Positions 1 to 9,446 are shown, counted from the stretch's first letter. The stretch is 64,000 nucleotides of DNA from Weissella confusa (GCA_001436895.1 JQAY01000001.1:155648-219647); one strand, 5' to 3'. Numbers and translations: made by a program. Notes: generated from the sequence alone by a model not told the origin.

Positions 1-76
1 TAGATAATATAATAACAAGTATATGAATGTTTTGCAACCCTTTTTTGTAAAATAAATGTTTTCTGTTTCTGAAAGA

Positions 77-112
77 TTACGAAAACTTTGTAACATGCTA
101 TAATAGTTACAA
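77..112 (+). promoter_or_regulatory. walR promoter with inverted repeat around the -10
   Basis: A -35-like TTACGA (77-82) lies 16 bp before a consensus TATAAT (99-104). The -10 is flanked by an exact inverted repeat, TTGTAAC (88-94) and GTTACAA (106-112), which could be an operator. Further upstream, TGTAAA-N5-TGTTTT (46-62) resembles the WalR box TGTWAH-N5-TGTWAH with one mismatch, so autoregulation is possible. Promoter elements are seen; the regulator is inferred. Confidence 0.6.
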
Positions 113-142
113 GATACCCGCCACTGGGAGGATAAAGAACAG

Positions 143-844
143 ATGAGTAAAATTTTAGTCGTCGATGACGAAAAGCCAATTTCAGATATTATCAAGTTTA
201 ATTTGACAAAGGAAGGATACGACGTTGTCGTGGCCATGGACGGTCAAGAAGCGTTGGATCTTTTTGAGAGTGAAGAGCCTGATCTAGTTTTGCTAGACCA
301 AATGTTGCCTGAACTTGAAGGAACAGAAGTGTTGCGTCAAATTCGAACGAAGTCACAAACACCCGTTATCATGGTAACGGCCAAGGACTCAGAAATCGAT
401 AAGGTTTTGGGACTTGAAATGGGGGCTGATGATTATGTGACAAAGCCATTCTCAAATCGAGAATTGTTGGCACGTATCAAGGCTAACTTGCGCCGCCAAG
501 CGCCAGTTGCCGGTCAAAATGTTATGGATGATAGCGGGGACATCAAGATTGGTGCCCTAACGATTCACCCTGATGCATATATGGTATCTAAGAACGGTCA
601 AGATATTGAATTGACACACCGTGAGTTTGAATTGTTGCACCACTTGGCTAAGCACATTGGTCAAGTTATGACGCGTGACGATTTGTTGCAAACGGTATGG
701 GGTTACGATTACTTTGGGGATGTTCGTACGGTCGATGTGACGGTACGTCGTATTCGTGAAAAGATTGAAGAAACACCAAGTCACCCACAAATTTTGATGA
801 CACGTCGCGGTGTCGGTTACTATTTGAAGGCTTCAGAAGAATAA
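143..844 (+). CDS. walR: Response regulator WalR (YycF/VicR)
   Basis: OmpR/PhoB-family response regulator of the essential WalRK system that controls peptidoglycan hydrolases and wall metabolism. The receiver domain (residues about 1-120) has the acidic pair D8/D9, phospho-acceptor D52 in LLDQMLP, and the conserved Lys in VTKPFS. The C-terminal winged helix (about 130-230) ends in the usual TRRGVGYYL. Length 233 aa is normal for the family. It opens the locus, with walK 74 bp downstream beyond a terminator-like hairpin. Start ATG is preceded by GGGAGG. Confidence 0.97.
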   Translation: MSKILVVDDEKPISDIIKFNLTKEGYDVVVAMDGQEALDLFESEEPDLVLLDQMLPELEGTEVLRQIRTKSQTPVIMVTAKDSEIDKVLGLEMGADDYVTKPFSNRELLARIKANLRRQAPVAGQNVMDDSGDIKIGALTIHPDAYMVSKNGQDIELTHREFELLHHLAKHIGQVMTRDDLLQTVWGYDYFGDVRTVDVTVRRIREKIEETPSHPQILMTRRGVGYYLKASEE

Positions 845-856
845 AGCAGACTGGTT

Positions 857-890
857 AGTGCCGTGCCGATTGGCATGGCACTATTTTTTT
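857..890 (+). terminator. Hairpin with T-run between walR and walK
   Basis: AGTGCCGTGCC (857-867) pairs with GGCATGGCACT (872-882) with one mismatch, followed by a run of Ts. It has the form of an intrinsic terminator yet sits inside the expected walRK operon, so it probably lowers walK expression relative to walR. Confidence 0.75.
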
Positions 891-918
891 AATTAAATTT
901 GGGAGAATTAAAAACGCG

Positions 919-2814
919 ATGGCAGATTTTGAAGAATTGACAGAGCAAAAAAGGTGGCGGAAGTTTTTTTCTTCAATCCATTTTAAAATTGCGTTGGTAT
1001 TTACACTGACGCTACTAGTAACGTTGGAACTGGTTGGAGCGTTCTTCGTTAAACGTTTGGAGCAACAAAATCTGGCGACGTTTAGAACACAAATTGCGTT
1101 GCCAGCTTATGTGAATGATTCGCTAACGCAGCAATTAATCAGCACAGATCAAACGAAGGCGAATAGCGATATCCACACGATTCTGACGTCAATTAATAAT
1201 GCCTCAATTTCAGAGATTGAGGTCATTGATTCATCAGGGATTATTCGCGGTACGAGTGATATTAATTCCCAAGATGAAGTTGGGCAAAAAACCACGGATG
1301 CTAACGTCAAAGCGGCGTTGGCTGGTGGGAAGTACACAAAGAACCCAATTGAAGAACGTTCGGGTGTTCGTTACCAAGTTGTCGTAAAGCCGTTGGTGAG
1401 TTCATCCGGTGGTGAGAGTAACATCATTGGAGTTGTTGAAGTGCGAGCGAGCCTTGAAACAACTTATGACAATTTGAATCACATTTCGCTGATTTACTTC
1501 TCAGCATCGTTGTTAGCCGTGGTCTTGGGTGTTGTCATGGCCGTGATTATTTCACGTAGTTTGACAAAGCCGATTGCGGAAATTAACGATCGTACGACGC
1601 GAATTGCGCAAGGGGATTACTCAGGCGGCATTTTGGTCCGTTCTAATGATGAAATCGGACAATTGGCTGAAAATGTTAACGCACTGGCAGTTCGAATTGA
1701 AGAGACGACGAACTCGACTGAGTTTGAACGCCGTCGTTTGGATTCAGTGCTGGAACACATGACAGATGGTGTTATTGCTACTGACCGTCGCGGAAGTATT
1801 AACATTATTAATACGGCTGCGTTGCAAATGACGGGTATGGAAGATAGTAACGTGGCCTTGGGTCAGTCAATTTTGGAAGTTTTGCAGATTGCCGATCGCT
1901 ATAACTTGCGTGAGTTGCTTGATAATCAGGATGAATTGTTGCTTGATTTCAGTAATGAAGAACGTCAATTGATTATCCGTGCGTACTTCAGATTGATTCA
2001 ACGTGCTTCGGGATTCATTTCTGGTTTGGTCATCGTGCTACACGACGTTACCGAGCAACAACGTATTGAAGAAGAGCGTCGCCAATTCGTTTCGAACGTT
2101 TCGCACGAGTTGCGTACACCGTTAACTTCTGTGAAGTCATATGTTGATGCCTTGCAAGAAGGTGCGATTGAGGACCCTGAAGTTGCAAAGAGTTTCTTGG
2201 CGGTCGCCCAAGATGAAACAACTCGTATGATTCACATGATTAACGATTTGCTTGAGCTGTCTCGTATGGACTCTGGAACAATGAAGTTGGAAACGGAATA
2301 TGTTAACGTTGGCGAATTGTTCAATTACATTCTGAACCGTTTCGATATGATCATTGCGAATGATGATAAGCCTGAAAAGTACTACACAATCAAGCGTGAG
2401 ATTACGAATTCGCAAATTTGGGTTGAGTTGGATACGTCTAAGTTCACCCAGGTGGTGGATAACATTATGAACAATGCCATTAAGTATTCACCTGATGGTG
2501 GTGTCATTACGGCCCGCATGATTGATCGTAAGACTGAAGTTGTACTAAGCATTACCGACCAAGGATTGGGAATTCCAAAGAAAGACTTGGGTCACATTTT
2601 CGACCGTTTCTTCCGTGTTGATAAGGCGCGTTCACGTGCCCAAGGTGGAACTGGATTGGGGCTGGCTATTTCTAAGGAAATTATCGAACGCTTTGGCGGT
2701 AAGATTTGGGTAGAATCTTCAGAAGGCAAGGGTTCAACGTTCTCAATTTCATTGCCTTATGAAGCGTATGATCCGGCAGAAGACGAGTGGGATGATGGTG
2801 AATGGGATGATTAA
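919..2814 (+). CDS. walK: Sensor histidine kinase WalK (YycG/VicK)
   Basis: Membrane sensor kinase partner of WalR. Order seen: cytoplasmic N-terminus, TM1 (about 22-45), an extracellular sensor domain of about 145 residues, TM2 (about 190-212), HAMP, PAS (about 275-375), HisKA with the phospho-acceptor His396 in SNVSHELRTP, and HATPase with DQGLGIP and GGTGLGLAIS. Two TMs with a large outer loop is the Bacillus/Lactobacillus type rather than the single-TM streptococcal VicK. 631 aa is normal. The C-terminal tail is unusually acidic (DPAEDEWDDGEWDD). The start has GGGAGAA upstream. Confidence 0.97.
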   Translation: MADFEELTEQKRWRKFFSSIHFKIALVFTLTLLVTLELVGAFFVKRLEQQNLATFRTQIALPAYVNDSLTQQLISTDQTKANSDIHTILTSINNASISEIEVIDSSGIIRGTSDINSQDEVGQKTTDANVKAALAGGKYTKNPIEERSGVRYQVVVKPLVSSSGGESNIIGVVEVRASLETTYDNLNHISLIYFSASLLAVVLGVVMAVIISRSLTKPIAEINDRTTRIAQGDYSGGILVRSNDEIGQLAENVNALAVRIEETTNSTEFERRRLDSVLEHMTDGVIATDRRGSINIINTAALQMTGMEDSNVALGQSILEVLQIADRYNLRELLDNQDELLLDFSNEERQLIIRAYFRLIQRASGFISGLVIVLHDVTEQQRIEEERRQFVSNVSHELRTPLTSVKSYVDALQEGAIEDPEVAKSFLAVAQDETTRMIHMINDLLELSRMDSGTMKLETEYVNVGELFNYILNRFDMIIANDDKPEKYYTIKREITNSQIWVELDTSKFTQVVDNIMNNAIKYSPDGGVITARMIDRKTEVVLSITDQGLGIPKKDLGHIFDRFFRVDKARSRAQGGTGLGLAISKEIIERFGGKIWVESSEGKGSTFSISLPYEAYDPAEDEWDDGEWDD

Positions 2815-4132
2815 TCGACTACATTATCGTTTCAAAATGTTATTTCGTCGTTTTGGTTTGGTGGCGATGCTGATTCTTGCAATTGGTGTTAGTATCGCAC
2901 TATCGGTTAGCTTATGGCGCAGTCCTGGTCGCGACTTGAACCGCGATAAAAGCAACGCAGACGCAACTCAGCAAGTCGTTGCTTCAAAGTCGCTAACCGA
3001 CCTTTATGGTTTTGATCAACTGGTGTACAACGAAGATAATGTGCAATATTCAATCATTGACTATCGCCCAACGACGACGAAAATGGTTAAGCGTTTAGCG
3101 ACCTGGGAAGTCGGTGATTACACGAAGCAAAAGCTAACGAAGGCAGCTTATCTTGATGCTTTATCAAAAAAAGGCACGGTCATGATGAGTTTTCCGGATG
3201 CGGTTGCTGGCGGTGTAGTTAATCAAATTTTGGCAAATGATATTGATTTACCAAGCAATGTTAAAATAAATCGTATTCGTGTGCCGCAAAAGGGCAAGGA
3301 CGCTTTGGTGTTCATGGACGACAAGCATCGGACGATTTATCAGTACACGATTAAAAGTGCGCCAAAGTCATTTGCTAGTTTCAAAATGAGTGACGAACGG
3401 GTGAAAGTTAAGTTCGAGATTAACGGTAAGCGTGTGCTAACTGATGCGCTTGAAACCGTCTCATTGCGTTCGTATAGCTACTTAATGGAAACGAATGCGA
3501 CAAATAATTATCTGTCAGCGCTCTTTGCGGGAACGACGACGCCAAGTGCAAATCGTGATGGCAATGTTCTGACTTATAATGATGGTGTATCTCGTCAAAT
3601 GACAGTGGATACCGTTTCTGGTGTCGCAAAGTATGATGCTTATGATGTCGCTGACTTGGGTAAGACATTTAATCAACGCATGGCCAAAGGATACGATTGG
3701 CTTGTGCGAATTCACCAAATTCCGGATAATATCTACTTTTTTGAAAGTCATGATATGGGACGGCACTTGATTTATCGTCTTTATGTTAATGGGTTGCCAA
3801 TTTTCAACCAAACGGCTTATGGTACGGTTCAAATGAAGCAACATGATAGTCGCCACCAAGAAATTGATTTTTCACAGTATTCATTGCAAGTGCCTTTGCC
3901 GGCGGATAATAATGTCCGTGTGACATTGCCAACGTCGGATGAAGTGATTAAGCAGTTGGCTGGCGCCGGCGTGTCAAAACAGTCGATTACGAATATGGCT
4001 TATGGTTATCGTTGGGTGTCAGATACAAATCAAAACATCGTGACGTTGCAACCTGAGTGGTACTTTGAAGTTGGCAGCACCTGGCAAGCTGTTAATGACA
4101 AGTTAGCTGAAAATCAAGGAGGAACGAACTGA
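2792..4132 (+). CDS. yycH: WalK regulator YycH (WalH)
   Basis: YycH-family membrane-anchored extracytoplasmic protein. In Bacillus, YycH and YycI bind WalK and restrain it. One TM near the N-terminus (FGLVAMLILAIGVSIALS) is followed by a large outer domain. The gene overlaps the 3' end of walK. Several in-frame starts are possible (ATG at 2759, 2792, 2795, 2807). I use 2792 because GAGTGGG precedes it, but 2807 is equally plausible. The stop overlaps the yycI start. The family assignment rests on context plus architecture, since YycH sequences diverge quickly. Confidence 0.9.
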   Translation: MMVNGMINRLHYRFKMLFRRFGLVAMLILAIGVSIALSVSLWRSPGRDLNRDKSNADATQQVVASKSLTDLYGFDQLVYNEDNVQYSIIDYRPTTTKMVKRLATWEVGDYTKQKLTKAAYLDALSKKGTVMMSFPDAVAGGVVNQILANDIDLPSNVKINRIRVPQKGKDALVFMDDKHRTIYQYTIKSAPKSFASFKMSDERVKVKFEINGKRVLTDALETVSLRSYSYLMETNATNNYLSALFAGTTTPSANRDGNVLTYNDGVSRQMTVDTVSGVAKYDAYDVADLGKTFNQRMAKGYDWLVRIHQIPDNIYFFESHDMGRHLIYRLYVNGLPIFNQTAYGTVQMKQHDSRHQEIDFSQYSLQVPLPADNNVRVTLPTSDEVIKQLAGAGVSKQSITNMAYGYRWVSDTNQNIVTLQPEWYFEVGSTWQAVNDKLAENQGGTN

Positions 4133-4944
4133 TGGATTTCAAAAAAATCTTAGCGACTTTCTTAGTGGTTTTTGTGGCTATCGATATCTTTTTGGCTTTT
4201 CAGTGGTTTCAAATCCACCAACCAACAGCTAATCCAACGGCGACAGAAAGTATTTTGTCAGAGATGAAGAGCGATGGTATCCAGGTAGGTAACTTAGATA
4301 CCGATTCTGAAACGGGTGCCTATATTGGTGGGCAAGACGGTAACGACTTTTTGAAGGCCAATATGGACAGTTTGGATAAGCGATGGTCCACTAAACTAAC
4401 TGGTAATCAATTGACGGCAACGCTAGATAAACCAGTGTTTATGGGGACGTCGCGTTCAGACGTGCGTAAGTCATTACAAAAATTAGTCAATGACAAAACG
4501 CAGGTTATCGCAGGAACGCAATACGTGTACGATGCGAAATTGACGGAGTATGCGAATAATGATTCGGATAATTCAGCGATGGTTGTCTATACACAGAAAA
4601 TGACGAACCGACGCCAATTTATGACATCGCGTGCTCAAATTAGATTCTTGTTGGATAAGAATCATGATTTGAAGGGCTACACACAGACGTATGTGTCGAA
4701 TGCACAAGTGTTGCGTGACTCGACGACGCTGATTTCGGAAGAAAAAGCGTTGATTGGTGCTTATCAATATAATGAAATTCCAAATAATGGTAAGTTGAAT
4801 TGGAGTCATATGGGCTACGCGCCGTTGACGACGGTCGGTGATGATACGATTTTTGTACCAGCATGGATCTTTTCGGTAACGGACGGTACTGGTAATACGA
4901 CGTTATTACGAATCAATGCGTTGAATGGCGCATTAATGAAATAA
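4132..4944 (+). CDS. yycI: WalK regulator YycI (WalI)
   Basis: Second membrane-anchored partner of WalK. A single N-terminal TM (residues about 5-22) is followed by an extracytoplasmic domain; the C-terminus has the family-typical pattern (GYAPLTT, VPAWIFSV). 270 aa fits the family. Its ATG overlaps the yycH stop (ATGG/TGA), with AAGGAGG just upstream, so the two are translationally coupled. A strong terminator follows, separating it from yycJ. Confidence 0.9.
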   Translation: MDFKKILATFLVVFVAIDIFLAFQWFQIHQPTANPTATESILSEMKSDGIQVGNLDTDSETGAYIGGQDGNDFLKANMDSLDKRWSTKLTGNQLTATLDKPVFMGTSRSDVRKSLQKLVNDKTQVIAGTQYVYDAKLTEYANNDSDNSAMVVYTQKMTNRRQFMTSRAQIRFLLDKNHDLKGYTQTYVSNAQVLRDSTTLISEEKALIGAYQYNEIPNNGKLNWSHMGYAPLTTVGDDTIFVPAWIFSVTDGTGNTTLLRINALNGALMK

Positions 4945-4969
4945 TGACGTGTTAAAATAGATAACGACG

Positions 4970-5006
4970 AAACGCCGTGTGACTCTTTTGTCATACGGCG
5001 TTTTTA
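4970..5006 (+). terminator. Terminator after yycI
   Basis: AAACGCCGTGTGAC pairs with GTCATACGGCGTTT around a short TCTTTT loop, followed by Ts. It separates yycH-yycI from yycJ. Confidence 0.85.
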
Positions 5007-5041
5007 CTTTGTAGATAATAAAAAGAATGGGGATGGCAGAA

Positions 5042-5842
5042 ATGGCAAGTGATTTTCATGTGTCAATGTTGGCCTCTGGCAGTAAGGGTAACGTTACGTT
5101 CATTGAAACGCCGACACACAAGGTGCTGGTTGACGCTGGTTTGTCGGGGAAAAAGATTGATGGACTGATGAATCAAATCGGTCGTTCATTGTCCGATGTC
5201 GACGCGTTGTTTGTGACACACGAACACAGTGACCACATTGCAGGGGTTGGTGTGTTGGCACGCAAGTATGGCTTTGATGTCTATGCGAATGCGAAAACGT
5301 GGGATGCAATGGCAGGCAAAATTGGTAAAATCAAACCTGAACAGATGAATATTCTCGAGGCTGGTCAGACGAAGCTGTTTGGTGATTTGGACGTCGAGAG
5401 TTTCAGCGTTTCCCACGATGCAGCGGATCCACAATTTTATGCTTTCCACCACGACAATAAGACGTTTGCGATGCTAACAGATACGGGTTATGTTAATGAT
5501 CGCATTGTTGGTACGATTCGTAACGCAGATGCAGTCTTGATGGAAGCAAATCACGATTATGAGATGCTTCGTATGGGCGGATATGCTTGGAATTTGAAGC
5601 AACGCATCTTAAGTGATCAAGGTCACTTATCTAATGAGGATGGAGCATTGGCGTTGACTGAGATTTTGGGGGATCGTACGAAGAATGTTTTCTTAGGACA
5701 CTTGAGTCAAGAGAATAACCAAAAGCCGTTGGCCCACTTAACGGTGCAGTCAGTTTTGGAAGAACATGACTTTGGGGTAGGCCATGATTTTAATCTATTT
5801 GATACCGATCCAGCTCAGGCAACGAAGTTATTGGACATTTAA
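5042..5842 (+). CDS. walJ: MBL-fold hydrolase YycJ (WalJ)
   Basis: Metallo-beta-lactamase-fold protein always found with walRK; in Bacillus it links wall homeostasis and DNA repair or replication. The metal-binding motif THEHSDH is at residues 59-65 and further ligand positions are present (TDTGYV, EANHD). I use ATG 5042 (MASDFHV) because GGGGATGG lies at a proper distance; ATGs at 5027 and 5033 would put the Shine-Dalgarno inside the gene. About 266 aa, normal. It follows the yycI terminator and likely has its own weak promoter. Confidence 0.92.
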   Translation: MASDFHVSMLASGSKGNVTFIETPTHKVLVDAGLSGKKIDGLMNQIGRSLSDVDALFVTHEHSDHIAGVGVLARKYGFDVYANAKTWDAMAGKIGKIKPEQMNILEAGQTKLFGDLDVESFSVSHDAADPQFYAFHHDNKTFAMLTDTGYVNDRIVGTIRNADAVLMEANHDYEMLRMGGYAWNLKQRILSDQGHLSNEDGALALTEILGDRTKNVFLGHLSQENNQKPLAHLTVQSVLEEHDFGVGHDFNLFDTDPAQATKLLDI

Positions 5843-5922
5843 GAGAGTTTTCTTAAGACGACTTAAAGGGATAGCCGTTACAATATGAGTAAATAATCAG
5901 AGATAATATGGAGGGGTTACCC

Positions 5923-7197
5923 ATGACTGAAAATGAAAAGCGTAGTGGTAGCAAGTCAGCAACGATGAAAGTGGCGATTGTTGGTTTGGTCGCTGGTTTG
6001 GTCGGAGGCGGTGCGGCAGCAGGGGGTGTTGCCTACTTGAACAACTCAGGCATGCTGGCACCATCAGCGGTGACGACTGGTAAGACAACACCAGTTAAAG
6101 TTAGCAACTCAAATGTGAAGGGAACATCTGACGCAACGAAGGCCTTTAACAAAGTTTCGGGCGCGGTTGTATCAGTTATCAACTTGCAAAAGCAACAATC
6201 ATTGGGTGATTCAATGTTTGGTGGTTTGACGAGTGACTACGGTAATAGTTCAAGTAAGAATAGTGACTCTTCAGATTTGCAAACAGCTTCTGAAGGATCT
6301 GGTATTATTTACAAGAAGCAGGGTGGCACAGCCTACATTGTGACGAATAATCACGTGGTGGCTGGCTCAAATGCGTTGCAAGTCTTGCTAAGTGACGGTA
6401 CGAAATTGACGGCAACCTTGGTTGGAACTGATGAGCAAACTGATTTGGCTGTGTTGAAGATTGACTCAGCCAAGGTGTCAGAAGTGGCGGACTTTGCTGA
6501 TTCATCAAAGATTGAACCTGGTCAAGCGGTGTTGGCTATTGGCTCACCATTAGGTTCTGAATATGCAACGTCAGTAACTGAAGGTATTATTTCAGCGACA
6601 AAGCGTGAAGTTGATGCGACGGATGAGAGTGGTAATTCTCTTGGTAAGGCGACTGTTATTCAAACTGACGCGGCGATTAACCCTGGTAATTCTGGTGGAC
6701 CGTTGGTTAACCTAGCCGGCCAAGTTGTTGGTATTAATTCAATGAAGTTGGCTTCATCATCAGACGGTACATCTGTTGAAGGGATGGGCTTCTCAATTCC
6801 TTCAGATACAGTTGTAAGCATCATTAACGAATTGGAAAAGAATGGTAAGGTAGAACGTCCAGCGCTTGGTGTCACGATGGTTGATTTGAGCAATGTTTCA
6901 ACGTCTGATCAATCAAGCGTCTTGAAGTTGCCAACCAGTGTTTCTGGTGGTGTTGTGGTGATGGGGACGACTGATGGGTCAGCAGCTGCTGAAGCCGGTT
7001 TGAAGAAATACGACGTTATTACTAAGATTGACGATACTGAAATCGCAGGATCTGGTGATTTGCGTGATGCCTTGTACAAGCACAAGGTGGGCGATACCAT
7101 TAAGATTTCTTACTACCGCGATGGTAAAGAAAAGACTGTTGATGCTAAGTTAACTAAGACAACGAGCTCATTAACATCATCATCTGAGTCGAATTAG
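5923..7197 (+). CDS. htrA: HtrA/DegP-type serine protease
   Basis: Membrane-anchored surface quality-control protease. Cytoplasmic N-terminus, one TM (about 16-40, Gly/Ala rich), a Ser-rich linker, and a trypsin-like domain with catalytic triad His144 (TNNHVV), Asp174 (TDLAVLKI) and Ser257 (GNSGGP), followed by one PDZ domain (about 320-410). 424 aa is typical. Start ATG 5923 follows GGAGGGG exactly; an upstream ATG at 5908 overlaps that ribosome site and is rejected. Standard neighbour of walRK; the rlmH gene usually found next is absent here. Confidence 0.96.
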   Translation: MTENEKRSGSKSATMKVAIVGLVAGLVGGGAAAGGVAYLNNSGMLAPSAVTTGKTTPVKVSNSNVKGTSDATKAFNKVSGAVVSVINLQKQQSLGDSMFGGLTSDYGNSSSKNSDSSDLQTASEGSGIIYKKQGGTAYIVTNNHVVAGSNALQVLLSDGTKLTATLVGTDEQTDLAVLKIDSAKVSEVADFADSSKIEPGQAVLAIGSPLGSEYATSVTEGIISATKREVDATDESGNSLGKATVIQTDAAINPGNSGGPLVNLAGQVVGINSMKLASSSDGTSVEGMGFSIPSDTVVSIINELEKNGKVERPALGVTMVDLSNVSTSDQSSVLKLPTSVSGGVVVMGTTDGSAAAEAGLKKYDVITKIDDTEIAGSGDLRDALYKHKVGDTIKISYYRDGKEKTVDAKLTKTTSSLTSSSESN

Positions 7198-7211
7198 TCA
7201 GAAAAAATGGA

Positions 7212-7238
7212 AGAGACTACCTAGGTAGTCTCTTTTTT
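7212..7238 (+). terminator. Terminator of htrA
   Basis: AGAGACTAC pairs with GTAGTCTCT and a T-run follows. Confidence 0.9.
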
Positions 7239-7298
7239 GCAACACTCAACTTATGATTTGTTAGTTCTGTTAACTAATTGAAACACTTTTTTTACACG

Positions 7299-7327
7299 TT
7301 GTTCACACGGATTAGATATATTATACA
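7299..7327 (+). promoter_or_regulatory. Promoter of the C-rich RNA candidate
   Basis: TTGTTC (7299-7304), 17 bp spacer, TATACA (7322-7327). It predicts a start near 7333, just before the first hairpin. Confidence 0.6.
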
Positions 7328-7330
7328 TAT

Positions 7331-7479
7331 CCGCTGTTCCTAGTGGATTTCATTACTCCCCAAAGTACATGAAGCGTTACATATTTCCCCAAAGTATGTA
7401 ACACCCCCCTCGCTGGTTGCGATAGTAGCCGGCGGCGGACCATCGTTGCGTTCCCCCTCTTGCACGATGGTCTTTTTTT
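7331..7479 (+). ncRNA. Candidate small RNA with repeated CCCC loops
   Basis: About 150 nt without coding potential, between a promoter-like element and a strong terminator (GACCATCGT 7438-7446 with ACGATGGTC 7464-7472, then seven Ts). Hairpins seen: TCCGCT/AGTGGA; GTTACATA/TATGTAAC with loop TTTCCCCAAAG; CGCTGGTT/AGCCGGCG; terminator with loop containing TTCCCCCTC. The 10-mer CCCCAAAGTA occurs twice and C-runs occur four times, all in predicted loops. Unpaired UCCCC is the anti-Shine-Dalgarno seed of several Firmicute regulatory RNAs (for example staphylococcal RsaE-type), so translation repression is a fair inference. Expression is not shown. Confidence 0.6.
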
Positions 7480-7491
7480 GTGCCAAAAAAC

Positions 7492-7526
7492 AAGCCTCGC
7501 TGATGCATTTGCATTGGCGAGGCTTT
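7492..7526 (-). terminator. Terminator of the DUF1934 gene
   Basis: AAGCCTCGC pairs with GCGAGGCTT; read on the minus strand it is followed by TTGTTTTTT. It also works toward the plus strand (CTTTTTC). Confidence 0.8.
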
Positions 7527-7532
7527 TTCGTG

Positions 7533-7961
7533 TTACTTTTCAAAATGGAGTTCAAGCGAATAATCACCCAGTAGCGTCTCACCAGCTAGTAGTGAGTAGG
7601 CTACGTTAACGTGACCAAAATCTTCATCAAGGACAGTCTTTAAGTCGTTAGTACGTACGTCGATTGACATTGATCCTTGCGGTGTCACGTAGCGCGTTGG
7701 GATCGTAGCATCAGGTGCAAATTGTAAACGGACGTCGCTTTGACCAGAACGCTTTAATGAGACTTCACCGGCAGGTGTCATCTTAAAGGTTACCGGCGTT
7801 TCTAAGCCGGCTTGGTGTTCGATGTAGCGTAGGTATAATGTGTCGCCCATTGGGGTGATTGTACCGTTTTCTTCGAACGTGAAGGTCTCTTCGTCGCCTT
7901 CTTGACGGATGACCGTAGTTAATTTCAATGTTACTGGATATCCGTTGGCTGAATTTGCCAT
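7533..7961 (-). CDS. DUF1934 (YwiB-like) beta-barrel protein
   Basis: 142-aa cytosolic protein of the DUF1934/YwiB family, a calycin-like barrel of unknown role found in Firmicutes. Visible pattern: alternating strands with VTLKLTTVIRQEGDEETFTFEENG near the N-terminus and HVNVAYSLLAGETLLGDYSLELHFEK-type ending (only parts quoted as recognised motifs). The start MANSANGYPV is chosen because GGAGGAAA lies directly before it; a longer reading adds 12 residues without a ribosome site. It is divergent from the HD-hydrolase gene, with which this family is often neighbour. No specific function can be claimed. Confidence 0.8.
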   Translation of the reverse strand: MANSANGYPVTLKLTTVIRQEGDEETFTFEENGTITPMGDTLYLRYIEHQAGLETPVTFKMTPAGEVSLKRSGQSDVRLQFAPDATIPTRYVTPQGSMSIDVRTNDLKTVLDEDFGHVNVAYSLLAGETLLGDYSLELHFEK

Positions 7962-8074
7962 ACAAATTTCCTCCTTCAATAAGCCTATTACTTCCATTAT
8001 ACAGGTATTTCTAGGTTATAATGTAAGTAACGAATCAGTAGTTCGGAAATAGGGAAGGAATCAAGGTTCGACTT

Positions 8075-9433
8075 ATGACGACAGAAGTAAAGGAAAAGGT
8101 CTTTCGTGACCCGGTACATAATTTTATTCGTGTCCAAGATCAAGTTATTCTTGATTTAATTGGCACATCTGAGTTTCAACGACTACGACGAATTAAGCAA
8201 TTGGGCGTGGCTAGTGCTGTTTTCCACGGCGCTGAGCACTCACGTTTTTCACACTCGCTGGGTGTATATGAAATTGCCCGTCAGTTTGCTGACCATCTAG
8301 AAAAGTTTTATCCAACTCAGGAGCCGGGTGATGGGTTGTGGGACCCTAGCGAGCGCTTGGTGCTACTAACGTCAGCTTTGCTACACGACCTGGGTCACGG
8401 CCCATACTCGCACACGTTTGAACACATTTTCAATACTGATCATGAGTCGTACACCCAACAAATTATTTTGTCGCCCGAAACTGAAATTAATCAAGTTTTG
8501 CGCCAGGTCGCACCTGATTTTCCGGCCAAGGTAGCGAGTGTTATTGCTAAAACCTACGAAAATCCACAAGTGGTGCAGTTGATTTCAAGTCAAATTGACG
8601 CTGACCGAATGGATTACTTGTTGCGTGATGCATATTATTCGGGTGCGACCTATGGTGAATTTGATCTAGCTCGTATCATTCACGTGATGCGCCCATACAA
8701 GGGCGGGATTGCCTTTGATCAAAAGGGAATGTATGCCGTGGAAGATTACGTGGTGTCGCGTTATCAAATGTATGTCCAGGTTTATTTCCACCCAGTGTCA
8801 CGTTCATTTGAAGTGCTGTTGCAGCACCTGCTAGAGCGTGCAAAGTTCTTGTATGATGAGAGTAAGACAGATTCGCGTATTTCAACGAGCTTTATCTCAC
8901 CGGCTTTGATGCCGTTGTTCGCTGGTGATTTTTCGCTAGAACAATACTTGATGCTAGACGATTCGGTTATGCTAGCTAATATTAGTGAGTGGCGCCTGGC
9001 TGATGATGCAATCTTGGCAGATTTGGCCACGCGTTTCTTGGATCGTAAGCCATTGAAGTCAATTTTGATTGAAGATTCAGCCCGTAATTTGTTGCCGGCA
9101 ATTACGAAGTTGATTGCGTCAGCTGGGTTTGACGAGCGTTATTACACGGCTGAAAATGACAGTTATGACTTACCATACGATGCGTATAATCCAAGCGATA
9201 AGAAGCCTCGTACACAGATTGAAATGATGCAACCGGCTGGGGAATTGTTTGAACTATCAACACAAAGTGCGCTGGTGGCTGCGATGACGGGCCGTATATT
9301 CGGAAATGCGCGTTTCTTCTTCCCGCGTGAGATGATGAATACGCAAGCGGTCGATGACGTGATGGCACCGCTTTATGCAGAATTCCAACGTTATGTGCAC
9401 AACGAAACATTAGTTAAGCCAACTGAAAAGTAA
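8075..9433 (+). CDS. HD-domain phosphohydrolase (YwfO-like)
   Basis: HD-superfamily protein related to dNTP triphosphohydrolases (YwfO/EF1143 type). The metal site is visible: His60 in HSRFSHSLGV, the HD pair His104-Asp105 in LLHDLGHGPYSHTFEH, and a later Asp in SSQIDADRMDYLLRD. 452 aa is normal. Family members hydrolyse deoxynucleoside triphosphates and may guard the dNTP pool. ATG 8075 lies after AAGG-rich sequence. A TATAAT at about 8016 may be its -10. The HAD gene follows by 13 bp, suggesting one transcript. Confidence 0.9.
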   Translation: MTTEVKEKVFRDPVHNFIRVQDQVILDLIGTSEFQRLRRIKQLGVASAVFHGAEHSRFSHSLGVYEIARQFADHLEKFYPTQEPGDGLWDPSERLVLLTSALLHDLGHGPYSHTFEHIFNTDHESYTQQIILSPETEINQVLRQVAPDFPAKVASVIAKTYENPQVVQLISSQIDADRMDYLLRDAYYSGATYGEFDLARIIHVMRPYKGGIAFDQKGMYAVEDYVVSRYQMYVQVYFHPVSRSFEVLLQHLLERAKFLYDESKTDSRISTSFISPALMPLFAGDFSLEQYLMLDDSVMLANISEWRLADDAILADLATRFLDRKPLKSILIEDSARNLLPAITKLIASAGFDERYYTAENDSYDLPYDAYNPSDKKPRTQIEMMQPAGELFELSTQSALVAAMTGRIFGNARFFFPREMMNTQAVDDVMAPLYAEFQRYVHNETLVKPTEK

Positions 9434-9446
9434 GGGGAATACAGAT

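Noticed and set aside
2759-2791. Longer yycH start within walK
   Set aside because: It would add a charged segment before the TM without a ribosome site; later ATGs fit better, although the exact start remains open.
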